DNA from: Lachnospiraceae bacterium
GTDB lineage: Bacteria > Bacillota > Clostridia > Lachnospirales > Lachnospiraceae
Assembly: GCA_902363665.1 (NCBI GenBank)
Contig: CABJAW010000007.1
Coordinates: 92,354 to 156,353, forward strand
Reading direction: 5' to 3'
Length of the DNA: 64,000 nucleotides
Both the position numbers and the translations under genes were made by a program. Below, one piece after another: positions 24,746-33,062 of the stretch (position 1 is the stretch's first letter; the number at the start of each line of letters is the position of its first letter). The notes under the pieces were generated by a model. The model was not told the DNA's origin. It made no database searches and saw only the letters and a list, made by a program, of their open reading frames with translations.

Positions 24746-24775
24746 ATAGATGTAATGTGATAGGAAGGAGGACAC

Positions 24776-26473
24776 ATGGCAAGAACAGCAAACCGGGGGA
24801 CAATGAGCGCCAGTTCCCCAACTTCATATAATGTGATGCGCTGGAGATTAGGGAAATACATTCGCCTTTCTAAAGAAGATTTGCTCCGTGGCCGCGATGA
24901 AAGCAACAGCGTTGTAAATCAGCGGCGGCTCCTGGAACAATACCACCAGGCCCACCTGGATGAGTTCTATGAGGGCGCGGAAGCGGACGTATATGTGGAT
25001 GACGGAAAAACAGGTACGGACACCAACCGCGAGGACTTTCAGCGGCTCCTGTCCGATATATCCAGCGGCAGAATTAACTGCGTGATTGTAAAAGACCTGT
25101 CCCGTCTTTCCAGAAACTATACCGATGCCGGAAACCTGATTGAAAATCTTTTCGTCCGGCTCAACGTCCGTTTTATCAGCTTGGCGGAGGGCGTGGACAG
25201 CTACCGCAACCCCGACAGCGTATCAAATATAATCGTCCCCATTACGAACGTAATGAACGATCAATACTGCTACCAGACCTCAAAGAAAATCCGTCAGGTG
25301 TTTGATATGAAGCGCCGCAACGGTGAGTTTATCGGCTCGTATGCTCCGTATGGATATGTGAAAGACCCCGGCGATAAGCACGCCCTGCTGGTTGACCCGG
25401 AGGCCGCCGAAGTAGTCAAAAGCATTTTTTCCATGTTTCTGTCTGGTATGAATAAGCGCGGGATTACCTATTATCTGAACGATCATGGTGTCCTTTGCCC
25501 CACGGCCTACAAGAAACAGCAGGGGCTCAAATACAATGCTCCCAACGCCCAAAGCAATCCTATGTGGAGCACGATTACCATAGACACGATCTTGAAAAAC
25601 CGTGTCTATGTGGGGGATATGGTGCAGGGACGTCAACGGGTGAAAAGCTATAAAATCCATATCCAGGAGCGGGTGCCGGAGGAAGAATGGTTTATCGTAG
25701 AAAATACCCACGAGGCCATAATTGACCGAGAAACCTTTGATAAGGTGCAGGGCTTGCTCAAGCGCGACACGCGCACAGCTCCAAAAGCAAAGCAGCTTTA
25801 CCTGTTCAGCGGCTTTCTGAAATGCGCCGACTGCGGCAGGGCGATGTCCCGGATCGCTTCAAAAGGCATTTATGTCTATTACCAGTGCGGAACATATAAA
25901 AGCCTTTCAAAAAAGGCTTGCACCATGCACTCCATCAAGAGTGACCGCCTGGAGGCGGGCGTCCTGTTTGCAATTCAACAACAGGTACATTTGGCCGTTG
26001 CCTATTCGGAGCTGGTGTCCCGTATCAATTCCGCGCCCCTCAAAAAAAGCAAGTCAAAGCGGCTGGAGGATGCCATCGCCGCAAAAGAAAAAGAGCTTGC
26101 TAAAATCATGCGATATAAGCAAGCCCTTTATCAAGACTGGAAAGACGGGGAAATCACCCGCAACGAATACCGCCACATGAGCGAGGACTATGAGCGGCAA
26201 GCCGAGGCCCTAAATAATGTCCTGCGGACGCTGACAGACGAGCAGGAACAACTGGAAAACGGCGTGGATGCGGAAAGTCCTTTTCTGACAGCATTTCTCA
26301 AATATCAGAACATCGACAAACTGACACGGGAAATTCTGGCCGAGCTCATTGATTATATCAAAGTTTACGAGGGCGGCAATATTAGCGTGAAATTCAAATA
26401 CGCTGATGAGTTCCGTCGCATGGCTGAATATATCGAGCTCAACGCTCCTATGGTTCAAGAGGCTGCGGGCTGA
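24776..26473 (+). CDS. large serine recombinase of ICE-2
   Basis: A 565-aa TndX-like recombinase with GGAAGGAGG before the ATG. The catalytic serine is S32 in YIRLSKED. The resolvase core, recombinase domain, zinc ribbon (CADCGRAMSR ... C ... C) and coiled coil (about 425-495) are complete. It is only distantly similar to the IME-1 enzyme at 3582, so the two elements have separate integrases. As the last gene of ICE-2 it marks the right end; the next gene is a truncated permease. Confidence 0.94.
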   Translation: MARTANRGTMSASSPTSYNVMRWRLGKYIRLSKEDLLRGRDESNSVVNQRRLLEQYHQAHLDEFYEGAEADVYVDDGKTGTDTNREDFQRLLSDISSGRINCVIVKDLSRLSRNYTDAGNLIENLFVRLNVRFISLAEGVDSYRNPDSVSNIIVPITNVMNDQYCYQTSKKIRQVFDMKRRNGEFIGSYAPYGYVKDPGDKHALLVDPEAAEVVKSIFSMFLSGMNKRGITYYLNDHGVLCPTAYKKQQGLKYNAPNAQSNPMWSTITIDTILKNRVYVGDMVQGRQRVKSYKIHIQERVPEEEWFIVENTHEAIIDRETFDKVQGLLKRDTRTAPKAKQLYLFSGFLKCADCGRAMSRIASKGIYVYYQCGTYKSLSKKACTMHSIKSDRLEAGVLFAIQQQVHLAVAYSELVSRINSAPLKKSKSKRLEDAIAAKEKELAKIMRYKQALYQDWKDGEITRNEYRHMSEDYERQAEALNNVLRTLTDEQEQLENGVDAESPFLTAFLKYQNIDKLTREILAELIDYIKVYEGGNISVKFKYADEFRRMAEYIELNAPMVQEAAG

Positions 26474-26480
26474 TATATAG

Positions 26481-28304
26481 CCCTATTACCTAATCCGTTT
26501 GCTGGTTTTCCTAATATATATTGCCCATATGAGCATCGTAGATAAACAAAGCACAATGGGATTGATTCTTATAGCAGGAGAAATTCTGTCAATTGGATTT
26601 ACTATTTGTTTTATTTCTTATTCTGTAGCATGCTTTTTGAAAAGCAGAAGCAAACAATTTGGTTTGATCACGATTTTGGGAGCATCTAAAAAGCAGTTGA
26701 ATAAGCTTATATTTTTGGAAAATATGGTTGTTGGATTTGTATCCATCATAACAGGTATCATTCTGGGACTGGTGTTTTCGAAATTCTTTCTCGACATTGC
26801 CAATAAGGTCATCGGTGTAACTGATTTTACGTTTTATTTTCCGATACAGGCAATTGTTGTAACCATGATCGCATTGGGGCTTGTATTTCTATCTATTGCT
26901 TTTTTTACACCGAAGCTGATCCGCAAAAAAGAAGTCGTGCGGCTGTTAAAAACAGAGGTGACCGGTGAAGCGCCTCAGAAGTTATTGCCCTTCCTTATTA
27001 TCTTTTTCATCTTAGTGGTCTTGTTGACAAGTGTTTTTGCAGGCAAAACACAGATGGCGAAAGACATACAGGAAAGCTTTATTACATCTTTTGCCATGCT
27101 TTTTACGGTTGTTCTCGGGACATATCTGCTGTTTGCATATGGAATGCGCATAGTCCTTGCTCTTACTAAAGGCAGTCACGCAAAAGGGCGTCTGCTCTAC
27201 AGCAGTGACAAGAAAGCGAAAATGCGGGCAAATACACAGGCAATGACAATTTCAGCCGTGTTGTATGCTATTTCATTTTTTGCCATCATTATTTTGTTTT
27301 CCATGTCAACAAGCGTGAAAGAGGAAACGGAAAAGATCATGCCATATGCCATGAGTTACAATGCATGGACAGAAAATGCGGATGTTTCCGGCGATCTGGC
27401 TGTGATTGAAAAGGAACTGCAAAACCTGCCAGGATATCAGGAGGCAGCCTTTGATCTGTGGTACAGCGAATCGGAGGAGTCTCGTAAAGCAATCATTTCT
27501 GCCAGTGAATATAATAAAATGATGGAGTTTCTGGACAGAGAACCGGTGGCAGTTTCAAAAGACGGAGTTTTTCTCGTTACAGGAAATGCAGGAGAAACAA
27601 TAACAACAGTTCCATCTGCAATGCAGACATTTTTTGAAGAAAATGGTCTGACATTATCCGTAGAGGGAAATACGGATTCCATCATCACTTTGTCTGGTTT
27701 TACCAGCAGTATTTGTGTTTTAAATGATGCTGTTTTTGAAGCATTGCAGCCGCAGATGAAAAATATAACTATCACGGCATTTCTCTATGATAATTGGGAA
27801 ACGAACAGCGATAGTCCGGAAACAATAAAAAATAAGCTGAACTCTACGATTGAGTCCAGAGATGCTAATGTAATCGATGCATACAGTTATTATCACTCTA
27901 CGCAGCTGCAGAACAACCTGACCTTATACATTGGAAGTATGCTGTGCTTTACATTCATTCTTGCTGTTGCAAGTTTTATCTATTCCAGACTCTATTCGGA
28001 GCTGGAAGCAGAGTGTAAGAAGTATAGAGGAATTGTAAAAATCGGTCTGTCAAAAAAAGAATTATCTGCAGCACTTAGTAAGGTGACTTCTCTGATCTTG
28101 TGGATACCATTTCTTGTCGCAGTAGCATATCTGTGGATTGGAATTGCAATCAGTGAGCAATATGTAATCGTTTCTAATGTGCCTGTCGCTTTCAGATGTA
28201 CCATTGTGTTGTTTGCAGTGCAGACCGTAGTTTATTTTATTATTAATGTTTCCTACAAAAAGGCAGTTTTCCGTAAAGTATATCAGAGTAATGAAAGGAT
28301 TTAA
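26481..28304 (+). pseudogene. BceB-like FtsX-family permease, 5' truncated by ICE-2
   Basis: The open frame starts right after a TAG at 26478-26480, already inside the first membrane helix (LLVFLIYIAHM), with no ribosome site. The rest, about 600 residues, has the layout of a BceB-type bacitracin/peptide-sensing permease: helices at the N-terminus, a large extracellular domain (about 270-470) and helices at the C-terminus. Roughly 40 N-terminal residues appear to be lost by integration of ICE-2. A TTG at 26499 could in principle restart translation. Its ATPase partner should lie beyond the left end of ICE-2. Confidence 0.8.
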
Positions 28305-28307
28305 AAG

Positions 28308-28679
28308 ATGAAGAGGATTTTGAGTATACTGATTTCCACAGTACTGGTGATCGGGACGTTTTCAGGATGTGGAACAAAGGATAGTGCGTATTCTAAAGAA
28401 GAAAAACAGATTATTAAAGAGGCAAATCAGATGATTTCTAACGAGTATGCGGTTGACATTGATGAGGACGATTTTTCTTATAGTGTTGGAAAACAAATCA
28501 GTGAAAAGGAGTTTGTACCGCTGGATTCCGAACAGAAGCAGGAAGCAGCATATGAAAATATTGTAAGTGTTACAGCATTGAAAACCAGTTCGCCTGAAAA
28601 AGGTGAGGTGTATGAATATACAGTGACCTTCAATTCCCAGACAAAAGAGGTATTGAATATTTCTGCGAGTATCGGATAA
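28308..28679 (+). CDS. small lipoprotein
   Basis: A 123-aa protein with a lipoprotein signal (MKRILSILISTVLVIGTFSGC, cysteine at residue 21). The mature part is acidic and short, like PepSY-type or other extracytoplasmic proteins that accompany BceAB systems. It starts three bases after the permease stop, so it was part of that operon. The function is unknown. Confidence 0.8.
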   Translation: MKRILSILISTVLVIGTFSGCGTKDSAYSKEEKQIIKEANQMISNEYAVDIDEDDFSYSVGKQISEKEFVPLDSEQKQEAAYENIVSVTALKTSSPEKGEVYEYTVTFNSQTKEVLNISASIG

Positions 28680-28683
28680 ATCA

Positions 28684-28726
28684 GATAGCCACTTGATTTG
28701 CGATGAAATCAGGTGGCTATCCATTT
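28684..28726. terminator. bidirectional terminator
   Basis: GATAGCCAC with an extended A/T-rich stem (28684-28699) pairs with 28704-28721; a T-rich tail follows on the plus strand. It lies between convergent lipoprotein and MATE genes. Confidence 0.8.
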
Positions 28727-28753
28727 GTTTTCGGAGTGAATAATATTGAACGA

Positions 28754-30100
28754 TTACGGAACAACCGTTCCTTTTTGTGGTTGAATCGGTCGCAGAAACC
28801 ATACAGAAACGAGTAAGGTCAGAGCTTCTGCTACAGGAACGGCGAGCCATACTCCTGCAAGACCAAATATACGAGGAAGCACAGCCAGAAATAAAAGCAA
28901 TAATGCAAATGAACGCAAAAATGTGATCAGACCGGAGAAATATCCCTTCCCATATGCCATCATCCGAACAGCAGCGTAAATGTTGATTCCTGAAAACAGA
29001 AAACCAAGTCCATAAATCCTCATTCCGGATACAGCAAGGGAAAATACGGGACTGGATTTATCTGTAAAACAGGACACACCTGCTGGAGCGAGAAAGTAAG
29101 TAAGTGCATAAATGATGATCGGAGCTGCTATAAAAAAGCGATGAGCATACCCCTCTAATTTTCGGCAGATACTGATTTTTCGATCTCCATATGCATAACT
29201 CAGCACAGGTGCCATGCCCATAGAAAAACCAAAGTAGACTCCGATAAATAAAAATTGCAGATACATGATAATGGAAACCGCTGCAACACCATCTTCACCG
29301 GCAAAGGAGAGTGCAGTGCGGTTAAATACGATGGTTGTAATTGCTATGGCAAGCTGATCGACAAATTCAGATGCGCCATTTATCATACAGTGTATTGCTT
29401 CGTGTAGGGATAAATTACGCAGAGTAAAGGAAAGATATTTATGTTTACAGATAAAGTAATAAATTCCCATCGTAAATGATAATACCAGTCCAAGAATCGT
29501 TGCCATCGCAGCACCATAGATTCCCATGTGCATACGTCCGACCAGAACATAGTCCAGAATGATATTCAAAATACCACCGGATAAAGCTGTCAGAAAACTG
29601 TATGTGGGAGCACCGTCCACACGGATAAAATATGTAAACAGTTCTTTTCCGATTACAACAGGAGCAGCAAGAAGCCACCAACGTGCGTATGTTATACAGC
29701 CTGCTATCGTTACGCAAGTCGCACCGAGCAGGGACAGGATTGCAGACAGGTTTGCAAGAACCAGCAGGGAAATAAGGCACCCAAGCAGGATGGCTGCAAC
29801 CGTACTGACAGAAAAGGAACTGTCTGCTTCTGCTTTTCTGTTACCACCAATATGCAAAGCTGCAACGGCACTGCCTCCGGTTGCAAATACAAGTGCGATT
29901 CCGGTTAATACGTTCACAATAGGGTAAACAATGTTGATAGAAGCTAAAGCATCGGTACCAACATATGCAGACACAAAAATCCCGTCAATAATGGTATAAA
30001 CTGTGTTAAAGAGTGAAGTCAGATATGTCGGAATAATAAATTTCAATAGCTTTCCGAAGCGTACCTCTTTTTCCGAAGTAAAAATTAAAGTGTTTTCCAT
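28754..30100 (-). CDS. MATE family multidrug efflux protein
   Basis: A 448-aa protein with twelve hydrophobic segments and the MATE duplication (FNTVYTIIDGIFVSAYVG in the first half). The ATG at 30100 is chosen because GGAGGG lies eight bases upstream; an ATG 36 bases earlier lacks a ribosome site. MATE pumps export cationic drugs by H+ or Na+ antiport. It is divergent from a MerR regulator whose operator fills the spacer of its promoter, so it is probably drug-inducible. Confidence 0.92.
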   Translation of the reverse strand: MENTLIFTSEKEVRFGKLLKFIIPTYLTSLFNTVYTIIDGIFVSAYVGTDALASINIVYPIVNVLTGIALVFATGGSAVAALHIGGNRKAEADSSFSVSTVAAILLGCLISLLVLANLSAILSLLGATCVTIAGCITYARWWLLAAPVVIGKELFTYFIRVDGAPTYSFLTALSGGILNIILDYVLVGRMHMGIYGAAMATILGLVLSFTMGIYYFICKHKYLSFTLRNLSLHEAIHCMINGASEFVDQLAIAITTIVFNRTALSFAGEDGVAAVSIIMYLQFLFIGVYFGFSMGMAPVLSYAYGDRKISICRKLEGYAHRFFIAAPIIIYALTYFLAPAGVSCFTDKSSPVFSLAVSGMRIYGLGFLFSGINIYAAVRMMAYGKGYFSGLITFLRSFALLLLFLAVLPRIFGLAGVWLAVPVAEALTLLVSVWFLRPIQPQKGTVVP

Positions 30101-30121
30101 GATAGTTTCCCTCCTGATCAT

Positions 30122-30170
30122 AGGATAAACCTTCAAGTAGATTGAAGGTCAATAGAAAAAATGCTATAGT
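30122..30170. promoter_or_regulatory. MerR operator with overlapping divergent promoters
   Basis: ACCTTCAA (30129-30136) and TTGAAGGT (30142-30149) form a dyad with a five-base centre. On the minus strand TTGACC and TATCCT flank it with a 19-base spacer, the long spacer that MerR activators require. On the plus strand TTGAAG and TATAGT (17-base spacer) form the merR promoter. Confidence 0.85.
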
Positions 30171-30216
30171 AGGGAAATAACAGTAAGTATGTTTTGAAAA
30201 CAGGAAGGGAATATTT

Positions 30217-30969
30217 ATGGATAGAAAATTTCAAATCGGTGAAATAGCCAGATTTTTTGATATACCGGCATCTACTCTTAGATATTGGGAGGACAAAGGC
30301 GTTTTACATCCCGGAAAAAAAGCTGAAAACCAATATCGGGAATACACGATTGAAGATTTAATGACAATTTCCGATGTGATTTTTTATAAAAATCTTGGAT
30401 TACAGTTGAAGGAAATCTGTGGTATGGAATCTTCTACACCGAAACAGCATCAAGAATTGTTTGCCGAAAAAATAGTAGAACTAAAACGACAGCAGGAGAT
30501 GCTTACAAGACGTATGAAGAAGCTGCGCTATCATATGCAGGCAGTGGAAATGCTGGAAATGCTGAAAGCACAGCCGTATCAGGAAACAGATATTGATACA
30601 GACTGTGTTGTTTCCTTTGACTTGATTGAAAGAGATAAGCTGTGCCGGTATATTGAAAATCCTTATCTATATACAAGGGTGCAGGATTCACAATCCCTGC
30701 CACAGGAACAACGGGGGATTACAGTCTCTGCTGACATGACTTCATCCTTTCCGGAATCCAGTATTCTTTGGCAAAAACAATCTGCCAGATATATAACTTT
30801 TTTGATGAAAGAAGAAGTGACAACCGGTTTTCCTAACGATCTGCCCGAACACTTGGTATACATTCAGGAAACGTACCGTACCGGTACAATCATCAGCCGC
30901 TTTCTTCTCTGTGCACAAGAAAACGGAAAGACATATGATTTTTATAAGACGTTTGTGGAAATTCAATAA
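30217..30969 (+). CDS. MerR family transcriptional activator
   Basis: A 250-aa regulator. The MerR winged helix is at residues 5-70 (FQIGEIARFFDIPASTLRYW, then EDKGVLHP). A long dimer helix covers about 75-115, and a roughly 130-residue ligand-binding domain follows, which points to a drug-sensing MerR such as BmrR or TipA types. It is divergent from the MATE pump and very likely its activator. Confidence 0.92.
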   Translation: MDRKFQIGEIARFFDIPASTLRYWEDKGVLHPGKKAENQYREYTIEDLMTISDVIFYKNLGLQLKEICGMESSTPKQHQELFAEKIVELKRQQEMLTRRMKKLRYHMQAVEMLEMLKAQPYQETDIDTDCVVSFDLIERDKLCRYIENPYLYTRVQDSQSLPQEQRGITVSADMTSSFPESSILWQKQSARYITFLMKEEVTTGFPNDLPEHLVYIQETYRTGTIISRFLLCAQENGKTYDFYKTFVEIQ

Positions 30970-31023
30970 GTTGTTTTGTTACTATTATTCGCTTGACCTG
31001 TAATGAAAGAATAATCATCTTAC

Positions 31024-31061
31024 AAGCACTGACTATTAGAATGGTCAGTGCTTCTTTTTTT
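31024..31061 (+). terminator. intrinsic terminator after merR gene
   Basis: AAGCACTGAC at 31024-31033 and GTCAGTGCTT at 31044-31053, ten-base loop, then CTTTTTTT. Confidence 0.9.
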
Positions 31062-31704
31062 GCTTTTTTCAAAATCATCTGACTTTATACATTCTGCCAC
31101 ATGTGATTAGTGGAAAAATGATTTTTCAAGAAAATCTATGACCTCACGTTCTCTGGAAACATGCAACTGGCGAAGAAGTATTTCATTTATGTACAAAAAA
31201 CTTGCAAAAAGGGGTTGGTAAATACCATTTCCAACGCTTTATAGGTAGAGGAATAATTATTTTTCAAAATTTCCCAAAATCATGTCCGATTTTGTCGCTC
31301 CCAATACAGAGTATATGAAGGGACTAACGAAAGTAAAAGAAAAAATGATAAAAATGTAAAAAAATATCACGAATCTTTTGCATCTTGCAAAGTCATTTGA
31401 CTTTAGTAATTAGAGGACGTTTTGGAATGTTCCTTTGTTGAACCTTGACAATTGATAAGTGCACCCTGAAAGCCTACCAGGAGTTCTGCCATGACCTTTC
31501 TTTTTCTGAAAGCAAGCGGAATCATAATGACACTCCCGATGATGGGCGGTTGATCAAAGCCTTATGATCAGTGACCTGTGTATGCAGGCAGAGGCAGTCT
31601 GAGACGGCTGCAGGTGACAGGGAAACGCACAATAGACCGCTGATGCAACAAGTAACTAATAACAATGATTAAAGGGTATCATGCCCGGAAAGGACGTAAA
31701 AACT
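31062..31704. other. 640-base region with only a possible gene remnant
   Basis: No confident gene. Bases 31445-31567 form a short open frame of 40 codons (TTG start, no ribosome site) reading KCTLKAYQEFCHDLSFSES and ending DDGRLIKAL. It looks like protein-coding sequence by composition but I do not recognise it; it may be a remnant at the left end of IME-3. The rest is AT-rich and featureless to my reading. Confidence 0.4.
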
Positions 31705-32115
31705 ATGAATAGAGTGATTTTAATGGGAAGACTGACAAAGAATCCGGAGATCAAATATGCCGGAAAAGATAATGATATGGCAGTAGCCAGATATACACTG
31801 GCAGTGAACAGAAAATATAAACGTGATGGTGAACAGGAAGCGGATTTTATTTCGTGTGTAACATTTGGTAAGAGTGCAGAGTTTGCACAGAAATATCTTC
31901 ACAAGGGAATGCGGATTGTGATCGGTGGTCGCATCAGCACTGGCAGTTATAAGGATAAGGATGGAAAGACGATTTATACCACAGATGTGATTGTGGAAGA
32001 ACATGAATTTGCCCAGAACAAGGACAGCGGTGCTGGAGCAGATTCATCAGAAACTCCGAAAACAGATAAAGACGGATTTATGGAAGCGAAGGATGGAGAA
32101 ATTCCGTTTGACTAA
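31705..32115 (+). CDS. ssb: single-stranded DNA-binding protein of IME-3
   Basis: A 136-aa SSB with an N-terminal OB fold (MNRVILMGRLTKNPEIKY, VARYTLAVNRKYKRDGEQEA, IVIGGRIST) and the acidic C-terminal tip GEIPFD that recruits repair proteins. ATG 31705 is favoured over the ATG at 31681 because MNRVILMGRL is the usual start. It protects the transferred strand of the mobile element. Confidence 0.93.
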   Translation: MNRVILMGRLTKNPEIKYAGKDNDMAVARYTLAVNRKYKRDGEQEADFISCVTFGKSAEFAQKYLHKGMRIVIGGRISTGSYKDKDGKTIYTTDVIVEEHEFAQNKDSGAGADSSETPKTDKDGFMEAKDGEIPFD

Positions 32116-32156
32116 TAAAAGCAGAAATCTGCCTAATAAAAATGTGGAGGTTATTT

Positions 32157-32357
32157 ATGAGTGTAAGTTATAACAGATTGTGGAAACAGCTCATTGATAA
32201 AAATATGAAACGGATAGAAATGCAACACCTCACCGGGATTAGTGCAAATATCCTTGCCCGGATGGGAAAAAATCAATATGTATCAATGGAAACAGTCGAG
32301 AAAATTTGTAAGAAAATGAATTGTACTATTGACGAGATGATGGAATTTACAGATTAA
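32157..32357 (+). CDS. short XRE/Cro-type regulator
   Basis: A 66-aa protein consisting of little more than a helix-turn-helix (MSVSYNRLWKQLIDKNMKR, then LTGISANILARMGKNQYVSM and VEKICKKMNCTIDEMMEF). GTGGAGG precedes the ATG. Such mini-repressors are common at the start of Lachnospiraceae mobile-element operons. It probably controls the mobilization genes downstream. Confidence 0.85.
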   Translation: MSVSYNRLWKQLIDKNMKRIEMQHLTGISANILARMGKNQYVSMETVEKICKKMNCTIDEMMEFTD

Positions 32358-32384
32358 AGGTAGCAAGCCGGATACGGCATGATT

Positions 32385-32532
32385 CTCTTAGCAAAGCTAA
32401 GAGCGCACTTCTATACAGGCAATTACATCTGCCTGTATCGTGCGACCTGCGGTGCTGTTCCCGATTTTGAAGAATTTCAATCCGGGAATATAGCGAAATC
32501 ATAGATTTCGGACAAGGGGATAATTTCCCCTT
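32385..32532 (-). other. oriT of IME-3 (MOBQ-type nic region)
   Basis: On the minus strand AGAAGTGCGCTCTTA (complement of 32398-32412) resembles the MOBQ nic sequence TAAGTGCGCCCT. A 9-bp inverted repeat (32413-32421 with 32430-32438) lies directly 5' of it, the RSF1010/pIP501 arrangement. Nicking is predicted between 32400 and 32399. Further hairpins are at 32385-32403, 32458-32488, 32495-32509 and 32514-32532. The MobA/MobL gene lies 530 bases downstream. Confidence 0.7.
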
Positions 32533-32582
32533 GCGGCACAAGGCCTATCTTGTTGTAGCAATTAAAGATTTTTAAGATTACA

Positions 32583-32626
32583 GAGGTCAGTATGTCCTTA
32601 TTGTGGAACGACGACCTCAGTTTTTT
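32583..32626 (+). terminator. hairpin with T-run before mobilization genes
   Basis: GAGGTC at 32583-32588 and GACCTC at 32613-32618 with a 24-base loop, followed by AG and six T. A weak terminator or attenuator for the following operon. Confidence 0.45.
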
Positions 32627-32696
32627 ATATTCAGGAATCGGCATTTGTGAAAAGACCGGTTCTTTTTATTTACAGAAAGAGTAGGAGGTTGAAAAC

Positions 32697-33062
32697 TTGA
32701 GCAGAGCGAAAAATCCAAAATATGAATCCATGTCACTGGAAGAACTGAAAGCCAACATGGAAAAAAGTAAAAAGGAACTGGAACATGCGATTCACAATAA
32801 AAATATTCTGGAGCAGAGAAAGAAGTTGGTGGAACGAAAGGAACGTTCCCACAGATTGATTGTTAAAGGTGCAGAGTTTGAGAAAGCATTTCCATTATCC
32901 AGAGATTTGGAACAGGAAGATGTTCAGGATGTTATGGATCAGTTGCAGAACAGCAGTTGCAACAAGAGTATCGTGCGGCAGGTTCACATAGCAGCCTTAC
33001 ACAAAGAGCAACAGCAGATTGCAGAAGCAGTTGAAAAAGCAGAAAGAGGAGATGGCAGCTAA
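32697..33062 (+). CDS. DUF3847 family protein
   Basis: A 121-aa charged helical protein starting at TTG 32697 behind GTAGGAGG. The order SLEELKANMEKSKKELEHAI, then a basic stretch with ERSHRLIVKGAEFE, matches DUF3847, a small protein encoded before MobA/MobL relaxases. It probably has the MobC-like accessory role at oriT (inference). Its stop overlaps the relaxase ATG (TAATG). Confidence 0.85.
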   Translation: MSRAKNPKYESMSLEELKANMEKSKKELEHAIHNKNILEQRKKLVERKERSHRLIVKGAEFEKAFPLSRDLEQEDVQDVMDQLQNSSCNKSIVRQVHIAALHKEQQQIAEAVEKAERGDGS

